Source: Heterobilharzia americana (lineage: Eukaryota > Platyhelminthes > Trematoda > Strigeidida > Schistosomatidae). Taken from it: 64,000 nt of DNA. Within the stretch, counting starts at the first letter, position 1. Each line of letters begins with the position of its first letter. Of this stretch, positions 21,409 to 32,290 are shown in pieces. Made by a program: the position numbers and the translations under genes. Where the stretch lies: the NCBI GenBank assembly GCA_944470555.2, contig OX104127.1, positions 30,271,661 through 30,335,660 of the forward strand, read 5' to 3'. The notes beneath the pieces were generated by a model that was not told where the DNA came from, did not search any database, and worked only from the letters and a program-made list of their open reading frames with translations.

Positions 21409-21451
21409 GTGTAATGAAAAATAGATAAAGTCCTTGACGAATTTCGACAGG

Positions 21452-23905
21452 ACTTATTATTATTTATTTTTCCCTTGGGTTCCTAGTGGAACACAGGGCT
21501 TCAATAGCACGCCTCCACTGCACTCTTTTCTCTGCAGTCTTTTCAACCTCACGCCACGACTGCCTACAAGCTTTCATTTTTTCCTCACATGATTTCCTCC
21601 ATATCACCCTCGGACGCCCAGCTCGCCGTTTCCCCTCTGAATTCCACTCAAGCGCCTGGTGCGTAATGTCCACGATCAGCCTTCTCAGTGTATGTCCAAT
21701 CCACCTTCACTTTCTTCTGGATACTTGTTGGGCGATAGCTTCTTCGTTGGTTCGTTACCAGCCTGCCAGATTTCCTTGTTGCTTATTCTTTCTGGCCATC
21801 TGATCTTCAGTATCGGGTCAGCGTAGGCAGCTGTCGATGTATGCCTGTAGTTTGTCAGAAGTCCTTTTCGTAACGCGCCAAGTTCCTGAACCATACAGCA
21901 GCACTGACTTGACATTGGTGTTGAAAATCCGGATGTCGTTGACGTTTTATGCTGAGTGTATAGATCTCCATCGGTCCAACCAGCGTATGCCCATCTTCTC
22001 ACTCCTCACGGTTTGCTGCATGATCCCGTCCAGTCGACCACAATCAGGAAGATAACCGATGGCGGTAGACAGCTTTATTTTACTCCTGTCTTCACTGATC
22101 TTTCCATTGTGGATCACTTGACATGTAGCATCATAGAAGTATGGCATATAGCTGTTGAAAGAGGTTGATAGTGATTGTGACACTGAAACCTTGGTGCCGA
22201 CGCATCTGCCTGCCAAACTGCTTCTCAGTCGACGCTGTCGAAGGTCTTTGCAAAGTGGATGAAGTTTAGATAGAGAGTTGACTGCTATTCTACTCTCTGT
22301 TTTATGTTGATGTATAGTGTGGCCTTGCGATTTGGTCCACACATGATTTGCACTTCCGCAAGTCAATCTGTTCTCGTCATAATTTTGAATGCAGCACATC
22401 TGTTAGTCTCTCCAGGATGATGCGGCATAATATTTTGCTTGTTTTGGGTGGACAGGATTGCAGCATGATGCTGCGCCAGTTCTTGCAAAGACATAGGTCC
22501 CCCTCCTTCGGAAGTTTGACAAGGCAGCCTTTCTTCCACTCGGAAGGTATCTTTTCTCCCTTCCAAACTTTCTACACTAGTGGTGTGAGCATGTCGGCTG
22601 TTGTCTCTGTGTCTGTTTTCTGTGCCTCTGATGGAATTCCATCTGGTCATGCTGCTTTCCCGGATGCCAGCAGCTTCGTAGCGTTCACGACTTCACTTCA
22701 GCTTCTATTGGAAGGCTTGTGTTTACTGGATGAGTTGCAGATGGTGGTGGTGGTCGATTCAGGAGTATTTTGAAGTAGTCAGCCCAATGTTTCCTTTGTT
22801 TCTCCTCTTTAGTAACTAGCTTTCCTTCACTATCTCGCACTGGTTTCATCTGTGCTGTGTTGGTCTCTTCCATCCCAGATAGCAACCTGGTCATTTGAAA
22901 TAGTGTTGTCAGATCTCTGTCTCTCCTACCTGCAGCCTGTCCTGCTTCAAGTGCAAGTGTCGTAGAAGTGTCTTTCGTGTTTGCGCGCACTGCCCTTCAC
23001 TTCTTTGTCCAGCGTAGCGTTTTATACATTGTATTCAGTTCCTCTTTTCGTAGTTCATCCTTCCAGTGCACTGCACTGGTTTATCTTTTGCTTCACCATC
23101 TTCCTCTCTCTCTCCTGTGTCAGCTTCTGGGTATCCATCGAGATCCATTATTGTCTCATCTTGTCTCCTCTTCCTTTCTAACACGGTTATGCAGGTTTCT
23201 CTGCACATCTCTTTCAGACAGTTCCAGTGTTCTCCCACCACCGATCCTTCAGGGATGTTGCTCAATGTGTGCTATTTTGTCCCTATGGCTGACTGATGTG
23301 AAAATGTCATTTGAAGTTTCACCTCTCAGATCACTTTCTGTTCTGGGTGTTCAACTTCAATTCTGGTCTATCATCACCAGCTGCATTGAAGCCTTTCAAC
23401 TTGATTTTGAAGGTAGGTTGCTTGCATTAGATTGTGGTGTGAGTGGTGTGGACCTACATCTGCTCCCCTTCTTCACCTGATCTTGTTTCCAGTAGGCTGC
23501 GTCTCCACTTTCTTCACATTGAGATGAGTTCGATGTGATCTGGTGTCTGGTGAAATCAAATCCATGTCACTCGCTGTCTTGTCAATATGCTTGTGTTTGT
23601 AGACACTGCCTCGAATCATCAAATAGTTGAATGTGCAAAAGTCAGCAAACAGTTCTCCATTCTCATTCATCATTTCACTGTGTGCTTTTCGACCCATGAT
23701 TCATTCTCTACCTGTGTTGTCTGCTCCAAGTTTGGCATTCGTGTCACTCATTAGAATTTTGATGTCGCCAACTGGAGTCTTGTCGAGTACTGATTGCAGA
23801 TTTCTTTACAATTCCTTCTCCTTCCGTTGATCTTCATTTTTTGTTAGCGCGCAGCATTGAATAATTGTGTCGACTGGACGAACAGGCATTTTTTTTACGC
23901 AGGGA
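21452..23905 (-). mobile_element. SR2-like RTE retrotransposon relic with internal deletion
   Basis: Read on the minus strand from right to left. The endonuclease part (23850-23470) has DIKILMSDTNAKLGADNTG and MNENGELFADFCTFNYLMIR. A linker (23450-22690) includes DYFKILLNRPPPP. The RT (22650-21950) has FAKTFDSVD near 22240 and SYMPYFYDATCQVIHNGKIS. The C-terminal domain follows, with ILKIRWPERISNKEIW and ITHQALEWNSEGKRRAGRPR (21690-21600), and an AAT-like tail at 21452. Between WTDG (about 21970) and the SSALS-equivalent region the catalytic FADD box and the YLGS block are missing, a clean internal deletion. Many stops and frameshifts confirm a dead copy. Confidence 0.85.
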
Positions 23906-24194
23906 TGAATTTGGCTGTAAGGAAAATTATACTGAATATGTCATCTGTTCATTTTTTCCCCTGGAATCTCATCATCTTTAAAATTGGGGTGGATAAACAA
24001 TATTATTTGTTATTAGACGCTGGCCTTCCTTTTCCCTATGGTTTTGGATATCCTCTCTCTCATAGGCATCTCTTGATGAGTTTTTTCCCTTTTTCCAATA
24101 TCCCACCGAAGCATATTATTTTTCTGAATGAAGTATTTCTGCTGAAGGTCATTTACATTTAACCAGACTGAAGCTGTTTAAATTCAAGTAAATC

Positions 24195-24470
24195 TCACTT
24201 CATATTCTGTACTGATAAATAGATGTTTCGCGCAACACTTGTCCTACTGTGCATGGCACAATCCTGGAAAATGAGTTTTTCTATCAGTTTCCTATTCCGT
24301 GGTAAAATCAATATTGTTATTGCATAGAATAAACGATCGCACTTGATAAAGGTGTCGTCAACATGCATGACATAGAATGTTGTTTCTCCGATTGTGCCTT
24401 TAGGGTTTAGTTGCTTGAGATGAAACATGAAGACATCCGTTAATGCAGGATCCAGTAGGCTGACCAATAA
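24195..24470 (-). mobile_element. Penelope-like element relic, RT catalytic region
   Basis: Minus-strand frame: VSLLDPALTDVFMFHLKQLN corresponds to GSPLGPLLADIFMAxLE, and FYVMHVDDTFIKCD corresponds to the YxRYVDDTFII box with both aspartates present. About 90 residues only, with no endonuclease part. It lies just beyond the 5' end of the SR2 copy. Confidence 0.65.
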
Positions 24471-27400
24471 CTACGCGTCAGTTTGATAATGGAATTTGCT
24501 ATTAAGTTGGAATGGAACGTTCTTGGTTTACGTAAGTAGTAGACATTTGAATTCTGATTGTGATATGGTAAGAAAATTCGAATGTTTCCTACGAGTTGGA
24601 TTGGTTAAAACTGCTGTGTTGTATTGTTGTTATTGCACTACTCCGTACTTCAGTTTTTACTCTGTGATAAATTGCAGATTGCCAGAGTGGTGAATGAAAT
24701 CAAAGAGATTGTTTATTCAAGGTTATGAATCTCAGCTGCTCTCTGTTCTTTATTTGAGGCAATTTAATTCATAACACTAAGTGTTCTTATTTGATGAAAC
24801 TGTGTGTAATTCAGAATTGAAGTCCTGTAATCCTTTTTGAAACTGGTCATCTGGATGTAGCTTTGTAAGTTCCAGTATCAGATCTGAAAGATGAGTTTAA
24901 TTTCTAACACATAGAGCGTTACGCGACCACCCAAGTGACTACTGATGAAATATAGAAATATATTTGGTAAAGATTTTCGGTTGTACTGCTTCAATTAACC
25001 CAGACCGTTCGATTGTGAAAAAGATACCGATACCTATACATTTGTGGAATATACTGGTGTTATAGGGATGATTATTCCGCTATGCTGAGCACAACAACGG
25101 TAGTAAAGTCACTGAATCCACTGACTTTCTGAGCCGACTACCCAGATGGTGTTGTGTAGGTAGTTCTATTAAAAATTTTCTTCTGACGAACGTAGAACTC
25201 TTCATTCATTTTCTGATTATTTTGAAAAATAAAGCAGCCATTGCTTATTTCTTAGTATTCAGCGTTTACTTAGACACTTATTATTAAGAAAAATAAAAGG
25301 TTGTGTCACGTTTTATAGTAGGCGTCACACTTCAACAGATTCATTTCAAGCTCTGAAATAGGATCTTGTGGCTTGAGAAACAGAGAATGCAGATTTACTG
25401 CTATTGTAGGGTAATTCATCATAATTGGAAGCTGAGTGATGAAATTTGTGATGCCACTGATAAAATGTTATGCAAAGTCTTCCTGTCGAATGACATGTGC
25501 AAGAAGTTTGGGGTGAAATACAGATGTAATTTATCTCCTTTGATTTGAGGTTGAACGCCAGCTGCGGAACAACCCAATGAGTATTAGCATTATCCTTGGT
25601 AATGCCATTACTGAGACGATTAATTCCTACTTATTTGAGATAGTTGGTTAATGGAATCAGATTTTGTCATAGTTTTTGTATCTAAAGCTTAAATCTAGCT
25701 ACCAGTCTCTTCATTATTCTCAAAAACCTAAACAAACACAGAATTCATCAATAGTGTATCAGGTTGACTAAGATTAATGAATAGTAAACGTTGAAATAGT
25801 AGATTATAAGCCTTTCAAAAGTTGCATAGATAATCCGAAAGTACGTCAAATCAGAGTAATTACATCAGCGTAAAAACTCCAAATTTACAATTATTGGCGA
25901 TCTGTAGATGATTGAATCAGTTATCACACAGACCACATAGTGGAAACATGTTAGTGGATAACATATAATTGATAAAAATAAAAAGTTGGGTTTACATGTT
26001 CCGAAGATGTTTCGTCGCACTCGATAATTCATGACAAAGAAGAGCACATAACTCTTAGCAGCATAAAAGGAACCACTATACATAGTGCTTGTTTACGACT
26101 TAGCCATATGTTGTTGGAAGAAGTGAATGAATAAATGTTGGCTCCATCTCTCTGTACTGTAACGCCTAAAATAGAGTTCCTGTTGAAATTGCATTTCAAA
26201 TCGTAATAATAATAAAAAACCGCATAGGCTTCGTATGTTATTCGTGTTTGAAGATGTACATAGTTATAACACTTCAGTCGCTGATGCGGTACTCTTCTGC
26301 GAGATTTAGAAAACTACTGATCATAAAATAGAGATTGGGATAAACAGAACTGTTGTGTGCGCTCATACTTTATTACACATATTCAAAATAAAGTATGGTT
26401 TAAAAACTGATCAACAACATCAATATATAGAAGTTGGCATTGTCGAAGATTTCCTGTTGCTAATTATAATACAAGTTTTATTTAGAGTAATCGCTGATCA
26501 TAAAAATATGGATCATAAAACTATTTGGAAAGAAAGTGGTTGCAGAAGATGGGACATAACGAGAAGAGAATTAGAACACCCTAAATTGGAGATCAGAAAA
26601 GGGAAGGATAATAAGCTTACTATTTCCCAAAGTATCAAAGAGAGTCCTCTGATGATAGACATTTTACAAGTCTCAAGTAGTTAATTCATCAGTACCAATA
26701 TCTACAAATCACAGTTATGTGGTTCAGTAGTGTCAGACATATGTCTGTATGCTCGAAAATCTCAAATAAATATATTTGAGGACCCATCCTGAATACCTGC
26801 TCAAGCTGGAACACTAGGAATTTCAAATGAAAAGGCACAAATGTCGCGGTATGATGGATGCCAACAATGAAGACAGTAACTTCTTACCGGAAACCGAAGA
26901 TCAAGTATTTAACTGAGTCAAATGAAATGTTAGAAGCTTAACACTGCCTCAAACTAGATGAACATATGCAGTCCCTACTGCTAGACAGTTTCAAACCGAT
27001 AAGATTCAGGTGCTCAATAACTCCAGAATGATGTTATTTTCCGATACACTGCAAACTAGACGGAGTGAGATGAGTTAACTATTCGTGTTTAATTGAATGT
27101 AATTGTATGGTATTCTTCTTCAGGTTAATATCAGCTACAGAATAATTAAAAAGTGAAGAGCCCTCTACAGGGGATTTGTCTTTGTTTAGGATTCCTCAGA
27201 CAGTTGCACTTACGACCACATGAGTGATCAAGTCTAGCGACTTCAAGTCAGATGGTGAGTATATTACTTTCTAGTAAATGAGCAGGAATTCACAGATCCG
27301 CTTTCTCCTACGTTTGTAGATTTTTGAGTTACCATGATCATCATTCAATCTTACCAATGAATAGTTGTCATAATTCCCAACTTTGTTGAGATATCACCGG

Positions 27401-28655
27401 TGCGACATGCAGTTAAAACACGGTAATTTCATCCAGCGTAGACCTAAAAATGGACTAATTATTTTGCTGTTGGTGGCCTCATTTATCCATACAAGAATAA
27501 TGTGAATACTGAGATAGGAATCTCTCTCACGCACTCGGTTTTCCACTTTTGATGATGGGCAAACACCCTCTTGAATGCATGCAGAAATGTAGTTGGACAC
27601 TAGTAATCCTTTTTTTCTGTGATATCTGAAACATTTAGTCTAGAATTACTGTAGTTTACGATTCTATGTAGCAGTGAGTTCTACCAGTTTGAGGACTCAT
27701 ACCCAAAATTTAGTTGTTTCACTATAACTACTAACAAGTAGCGTGAAGTACTGTCAATAAAATTCATAGACATGCAACGCACTCAAGAAAGTCTGTGCAT
27801 CAGTGAAACTACGGAGAACATCAAAATATAGTGATGACTTGGATGAAAAGCTATTTGGAACTTAAGGCATCAAAATGGGTAGCGTGGTGATACTGAATCA
27901 CCCCTAAAGTGATGCAAGTCAAGTTGGAGGAAATATCAGCATAATGGTGGGCATGAAGAATAACTAATTAATAACAGTCAAATATGCCATTTTGGACTCT
28001 ATGCTAAAGGGGAACGAAAGCAAATATATCTATTGGTTGGGATTCAGTGTAGTTAGTGTGCATCAGAGATTAACTATTTCTTCACTTAGAGAGACTGGAT
28101 TAGGTGAATTAATGGAAATGAAGACAGATGACTGATGCTTTTTGTCTGCTTCATATATATTCTTATCTAAGCTGGGAATCACGGAGATATTATCAAATTT
28201 AGTTCATTATTAGATGTAATTTTCAACCTCATATTTAACATGATCTTACCTTGCGGTCGAAAATTAAAAACCATTTCCTAATGTTTCTCTGTTTCGAAAT
28301 ATATCTTCAATTTATCATGACTAAACGATCTAGGGTAGGGTGTTTATACTTATGCTGAACTAACTAGTCACTTGTTGTTACCAGGAGAAAATAGTTGGTA
28401 ATTCTTCACAGAAAATTTATCTTATGTGAGGAAAAGTTATTTCTGGTAAATAGATTAGTTTGAATTACTGACCTGGACTTCAATTTTGCTTTTTCTGAGA
28501 ATCAAGGCTTTCCGACTAAATAGGGGAATGTGTCACTCAATATAATCATGGAGTCGGTGTTGTCTAACTTTACAGTCCGAAATATTTCCAGTCAGTTACT
28601 TGATAAATAAATGGTTACTGTTGTATGTGCAGGCTGAATCTAAAACTCGGCAGAC
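24471..28655. other. No recognisable gene
   Basis: About 4.2 kb of AT-rich DNA. Frames of 60-109 codons (25366, 25865, 26355, 27394) lack recognisable domains. The longest, 26355-26684 plus, is Lys/Ile-rich with no exon signals. A short hairpin (GCATTA/TAATGC) lies near 25588. Confidence 0.4.
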
Positions 28656-28659
28656 AACT

Positions 28660-28960
28660 TAGAAAGGCGAAGTCTCTCGTAAATGTCTTCGGTTTCTCAT
28701 TTTCACTTGAATCAACGGTACGTGATGCTCTCACCGTAAACCCACTATAACTTGATAATAAAACTTTGAAAATGGCTTTTCTGTAAAAGTGAGTTGATAA
28801 ATACAGTTGGCGTTAAAAAGTAATGGATGATTGTCTAATTTGGATTGAGTAATTGCATACGTTGTTTGATATGAGACAAGTTTCACAGCCGGATAGGTCC
28901 TGGACAGTGTACTCCTAATTCGTCTGTTGATTCCTGTCACAACATCACCTTTCACCACAG
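28660..28960 (-). mobile_element. Penelope-like element relic, endonuclease region, divergent lineage
   Basis: Minus frame 28958-28731 reads VKGDVVTGINRRIRSTLSRT, YPAVKLVSYQTTYAITQSKL, then HPLLFNANCIYQLTFTEKPF. This follows the PLE pattern of KGD, R-rich linker, TYxAxKL, CIYQxTC before the GIY-YIG-like core. It is clearly different in sequence from the copies at 2.9, 37.2 and 39.1 kb, suggesting another PLE family. No RT part is visible upstream. Confidence 0.6.
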
Positions 28961-30884
28961 CAATGGCTCATCACATATATGATACGGGACATCAAGTAGA
29001 TGTGGTGGAATACTTCGGAGTAGTCAACTGAAAAAGGACCTCACGCTTACTTGGAATTACCGAAGTCTTCAATATCCGACGAGTTCAATTGAAACTGTGT
29101 TTTCAAAACGACGCATTCACCAACGGCGAATCAGTCAGTAAATGCAGTAGCTAATTCAGGAACAGATCCACAAACATCCTTAGAATTCATACTTATATTT
29201 TTCGAAGCAGAAATAAATAAAAATCCTGTTCACGAAAGTAGAAAATTTCCAAGTTAATAAATTTGAACGATATTTTGATAACAAAATGTGATAGTTTGAT
29301 AAATAGTTTCAATGAAATCAGTCAGCGATGCTTATTCATGGTACTTTGTTTTGATATGGAATTAATGATGTCATAGTCTTTGTCTTTGTTCTCAAGGTCA
29401 ACTTCATAATTCCTAATTTGTTGTTTGTTTGGTATAAATATTTCAGTTGCATAATGTCATCCATAAGTCATTTTACTTTAGAATTTTTTATTATATTAAA
29501 AAAAGTTGATTCACGTAACATTTTCATCTCAATAAAGGTGTTCCGCGTAATTCACCTGAATGTATCAGGAAAGCGTTATTAACAAAACGTGATGAAAAAG
29601 AGTTTCTTTAGATATATATTTTCTGTTTGGTACCTGGATATATATCATAAAGTCTGAATATCAAGTGACTTTACCATATCATATAGAACTTTTATCATGG
29701 CTTCCATAACATCTATTCACTTGAACTATGAACAAGTAAAGTGTGGATACATAAACAAGTTAGTAGTGAGCAGAAAATATTCCGTTTCGATTCATTTTGA
29801 TCAGATCTTCTTGAAACACAAATCCATACAGAAATGATTATTTAGTTAAAATTTTTAGCTAAATATGAACAAATAAGCGTAAAGGTCCATGCAACAGTTT
29901 ATAAGGTAAGAATGTTGAGCGATTCTGAATACTAATACCCTGGTTACCTATTCCTCGATTAGTCGGATATCATTGAAATCTCTGGTCAATCGTTTAAAAG
30001 CCGATTGGCAAAACTAACAGTACACAACTCTAAAGACTGCATGAACTCTGATGACAATCAACTCCCATCTCTTTTACACAAAGTTATGTAAATAATAATA
30101 TCTAAATTGGCAGTACAAAGTTTACCAAACAAAACATTTTCTATGAACAAATGATTTTGATAATCAACAACCAAAATGATGTGCATTTACCTACAGGTAT
30201 ATAATTTCTAGGAAATCTACAACGTATGAAGATAAGATTTTATTGTTTTGAAGTATTACTTGTTGTTTCCTAGATGTGAGTAAACATATGTAGTCTGGGT
30301 TTTTCGAGTGGTATATTACTTGTTCAGATAAGCACTATAACGTTTGTTGAGTAATATTTTATTTATACCGCCAATTTCGGTGTATTCATTTTGACTTTGT
30401 AATCAATTGAAACGTTTCGTATAAAGACTGATGTTGATTATCAAAGGATGATATTTATAGCTTCCGAAAAGTGTTCTTATTATGTGTTGCGTCAGCAGCT
30501 CATAATATTCTAATCTATATAAATGTATTGATTTGCACATGGTTGATTTTATACAAGGGTTCAAAAACTTCAGGAAGTGAAAAATCACTGAAACAAACTG
30601 AGAAATTGAAGTTAAACAGATTTATGCCTTTAATAATTCTACAAACTTATCAATAGCTACATTCTGGTTAGGCTTTTATGGCTATAGTTACATTTAAGTA
30701 ACCAAAAGAAAGGTTTAAATATGCCAGTATGTCAGCTAAAATAATACAGACAACTTTGACATCTAATTTCACGGTATGCTTATATATGGTCAGGTTATTT
30801 CTGTATACAAAATTATCCAGATTCATTTTACATCATATTAGCTCAAATGTCAAGTAAAAATCTACTTTCGCCGTAGCATTTATT
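28961..30884. other. No recognisable gene
   Basis: AT-rich spacer with only short random frames. Segment 29000-29150 may hold more of the adjacent PLE but cannot be assigned. Confidence 0.4.
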
Positions 30885-31065
30885 ACAGACTCACATCAAT
30901 TACGGAACCATTGAAAACCTCTGGGCAATGAAGAGGTGTTTTATCCTCAGCGGTGCTCACCCACGACCCCACCAGAGAGAATATTTAGGACTTTGGGGTT
31001 TTGTGACGATCAGGCTGTCATTGAGACACTGAGTCATAATTCGGTGGTCCGCACTTCCGATTTCG
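30885..31065 (-). repeat. Family B SINE with deleted ribozyme stem
   Basis: Minus strand keeps GAGCACCGCTGAGGATAAAA, then CACCTCTTCATTGCCCAGAG and the GTTTTCAATGG tail. Stem-loop II and GAAAC have collapsed to AAAAC. Decayed tRNA-like head sequence lies at 31065-30985 (GGACCACCGAATTATGACTC). Confidence 0.5.
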
Positions 31066-31930
31066 TTTGCCACAAAGGCCACGGCCAGTTATAATAACTT
31101 TGGGATACACATATGGGAGCATGCCACTTATGAGCGGTAAAAATTGATTAAGTTTGAAGGGTAAACTAACTTTTCAGCGCTCTCAGGATTTCGCTGTTCT
31201 CTAACATATCAACCTTCAATGAATACTACCTTTAAATCAATCAATCAGTATTAACAAGTCTGAAGAATCAGCTTAGTCTATTAGGAATTTTGATCTATTT
31301 GTAATATGAATGTGTCTTTAAGTTATAAATGAATAAATCACATAATCTCCCTCATATTCTGACATATTAGGACAATCTTTGTAACGGATTGAGTATTTTT
31401 CTGCCCTGGAGATGTAACATCTCAGATACAAACGAATTTATTACTTTATATCTAATACAAAGTGACAAAGCCTATTCCTGGATAGAACTCCTTCATTCTT
31501 TTTAATCACAGCTTAATGTATCCAATGATAAAATGGCGTGTGCCACTCAGATATTGGACAATTATCATCCCCATCTTGAGTTATAATTCTTCGTCATTAT
31601 CTTTGAAATTATCTTTCAGTATGAAGCCTTTGAAATAAGTAGCTACGAATGAGTTTTTAGTTATCTTCTTCTCTTTACAAAGACCTAAACAGAGCTATTT
31701 GTAAAAGTAGAAGGAAAATCATGTAAGGTAGATGCAGATTTAGTAAAACTTATCCTTATCTAAATATAATACTAGGTCTGTCCTGAACAGTATTTTGGTG
31801 TACGCAACAAAATTCCCAGAAACCACAATGAAACCTACCGATAAACGAGGACAATTTACTCTTTGCATGACGCTTTTAAAAGAAGGAAAGAAGGAAGTTT
31901 GTGATGATTGTAATCTCCTGCTGATTAATA

Positions 31931-31937
<7 letters not shown>
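31066..31937. other. No recognisable gene
   Basis: AT-rich spacer. Confidence 0.45.

Positions 31938-31979
<42 letters not shown>
31938..31979. repeat. TA dinucleotide microsatellite
   Basis: About 20 TA units. The Ile/Tyr-rich frames on both strands here are translations of the repeat. Confidence 0.95.
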
Positions 31980-31982
<3 letters not shown>

Positions 31983-32159
31983 TAATATAAATTGAACAGA
32001 TTTCATCATCCTCTGTTGGGATATAGGCTCCCTGAATGCGTAATAAACAGGGAATCGTGAGCATTAATAACTAATAAACGATATCCAATGCACAAGAATT
32101 GGCTGTCATAAGCCGGTAGCTTAAAAAGTAACTGTGTGATGTTTGAGACATTTGATACT

Positions 32160-32290
32160 AGGTAAGAGTTTCAATGGAAACACTATCACTCACTGGGATG
32201 TAGGTACTGTCAGTTGATGTGTTCAAGACAGAACGAAACGTACATTATGAATTCCAGTGCTAGCCATCGTACAGATATCTTCAGAAAGGA
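32160..32290 (+). repeat. SM-alpha-like unit fragment
   Basis: AGTTTCAATGGAAACACTAT and CACTCACTGGGATGTAGGTA match the SM-alpha body, then a hammerhead relic and ATTCCAGTGCTAGCCATCG, the standard post-ribozyme tail. The tRNA-like head is mostly lost. Confidence 0.65.
32203..32256 (+). ncRNA. Hammerhead relic with compensated stem II
   Basis: TTGATGT (32213-32219) replaces CTGATGA, so the 5' core is broken. Stem II is GTTC/GAAC (32220s-32230s) instead of the usual GTCC/GGAC, a double change that preserves pairing. GAAAC follows, then GTACATT. Confidence 0.5.

Larger units (their letters stand above)
20700..21450 (+). mobile_element. Probable 5' leader of an RTE-type element, interrupted
   Basis: The patch around 20800-20870 (CTTGACGTGGTGGGCGGGCT, GACCGAACGAGCGATGCTGG) is richer in G+C than its surroundings and resembles the 5' leader of schistosome RTE elements of the Perere-3/SR3 kind. 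The 84-codon frame at 20701-20955 covers it but looks like leader readthrough. A segment near 21130-21165 reads TIFSLNVCVRKS, loosely like an endonuclease N-terminus. The element is split at 21189 by a short SR2 insertion, resumes at 21395 and ends at the next SR2 copy. Family assignment is by memory only. Confidence 0.35.

Noticed and set aside
22348..23480. Long plus-strand frames (141 and 170 codons)
   Set aside because: Antisense of the SR2-like element; the minus reading has the conserved RT and endonuclease motifs.
26355..26684. 109-codon plus frame as a gene
   Set aside because: AT-driven composition, no splice signals, promoter or recognisable domain.
31740..32064. Frames rich in Ile-Tyr on both strands
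   Set aside because: Translation of a TA microsatellite.
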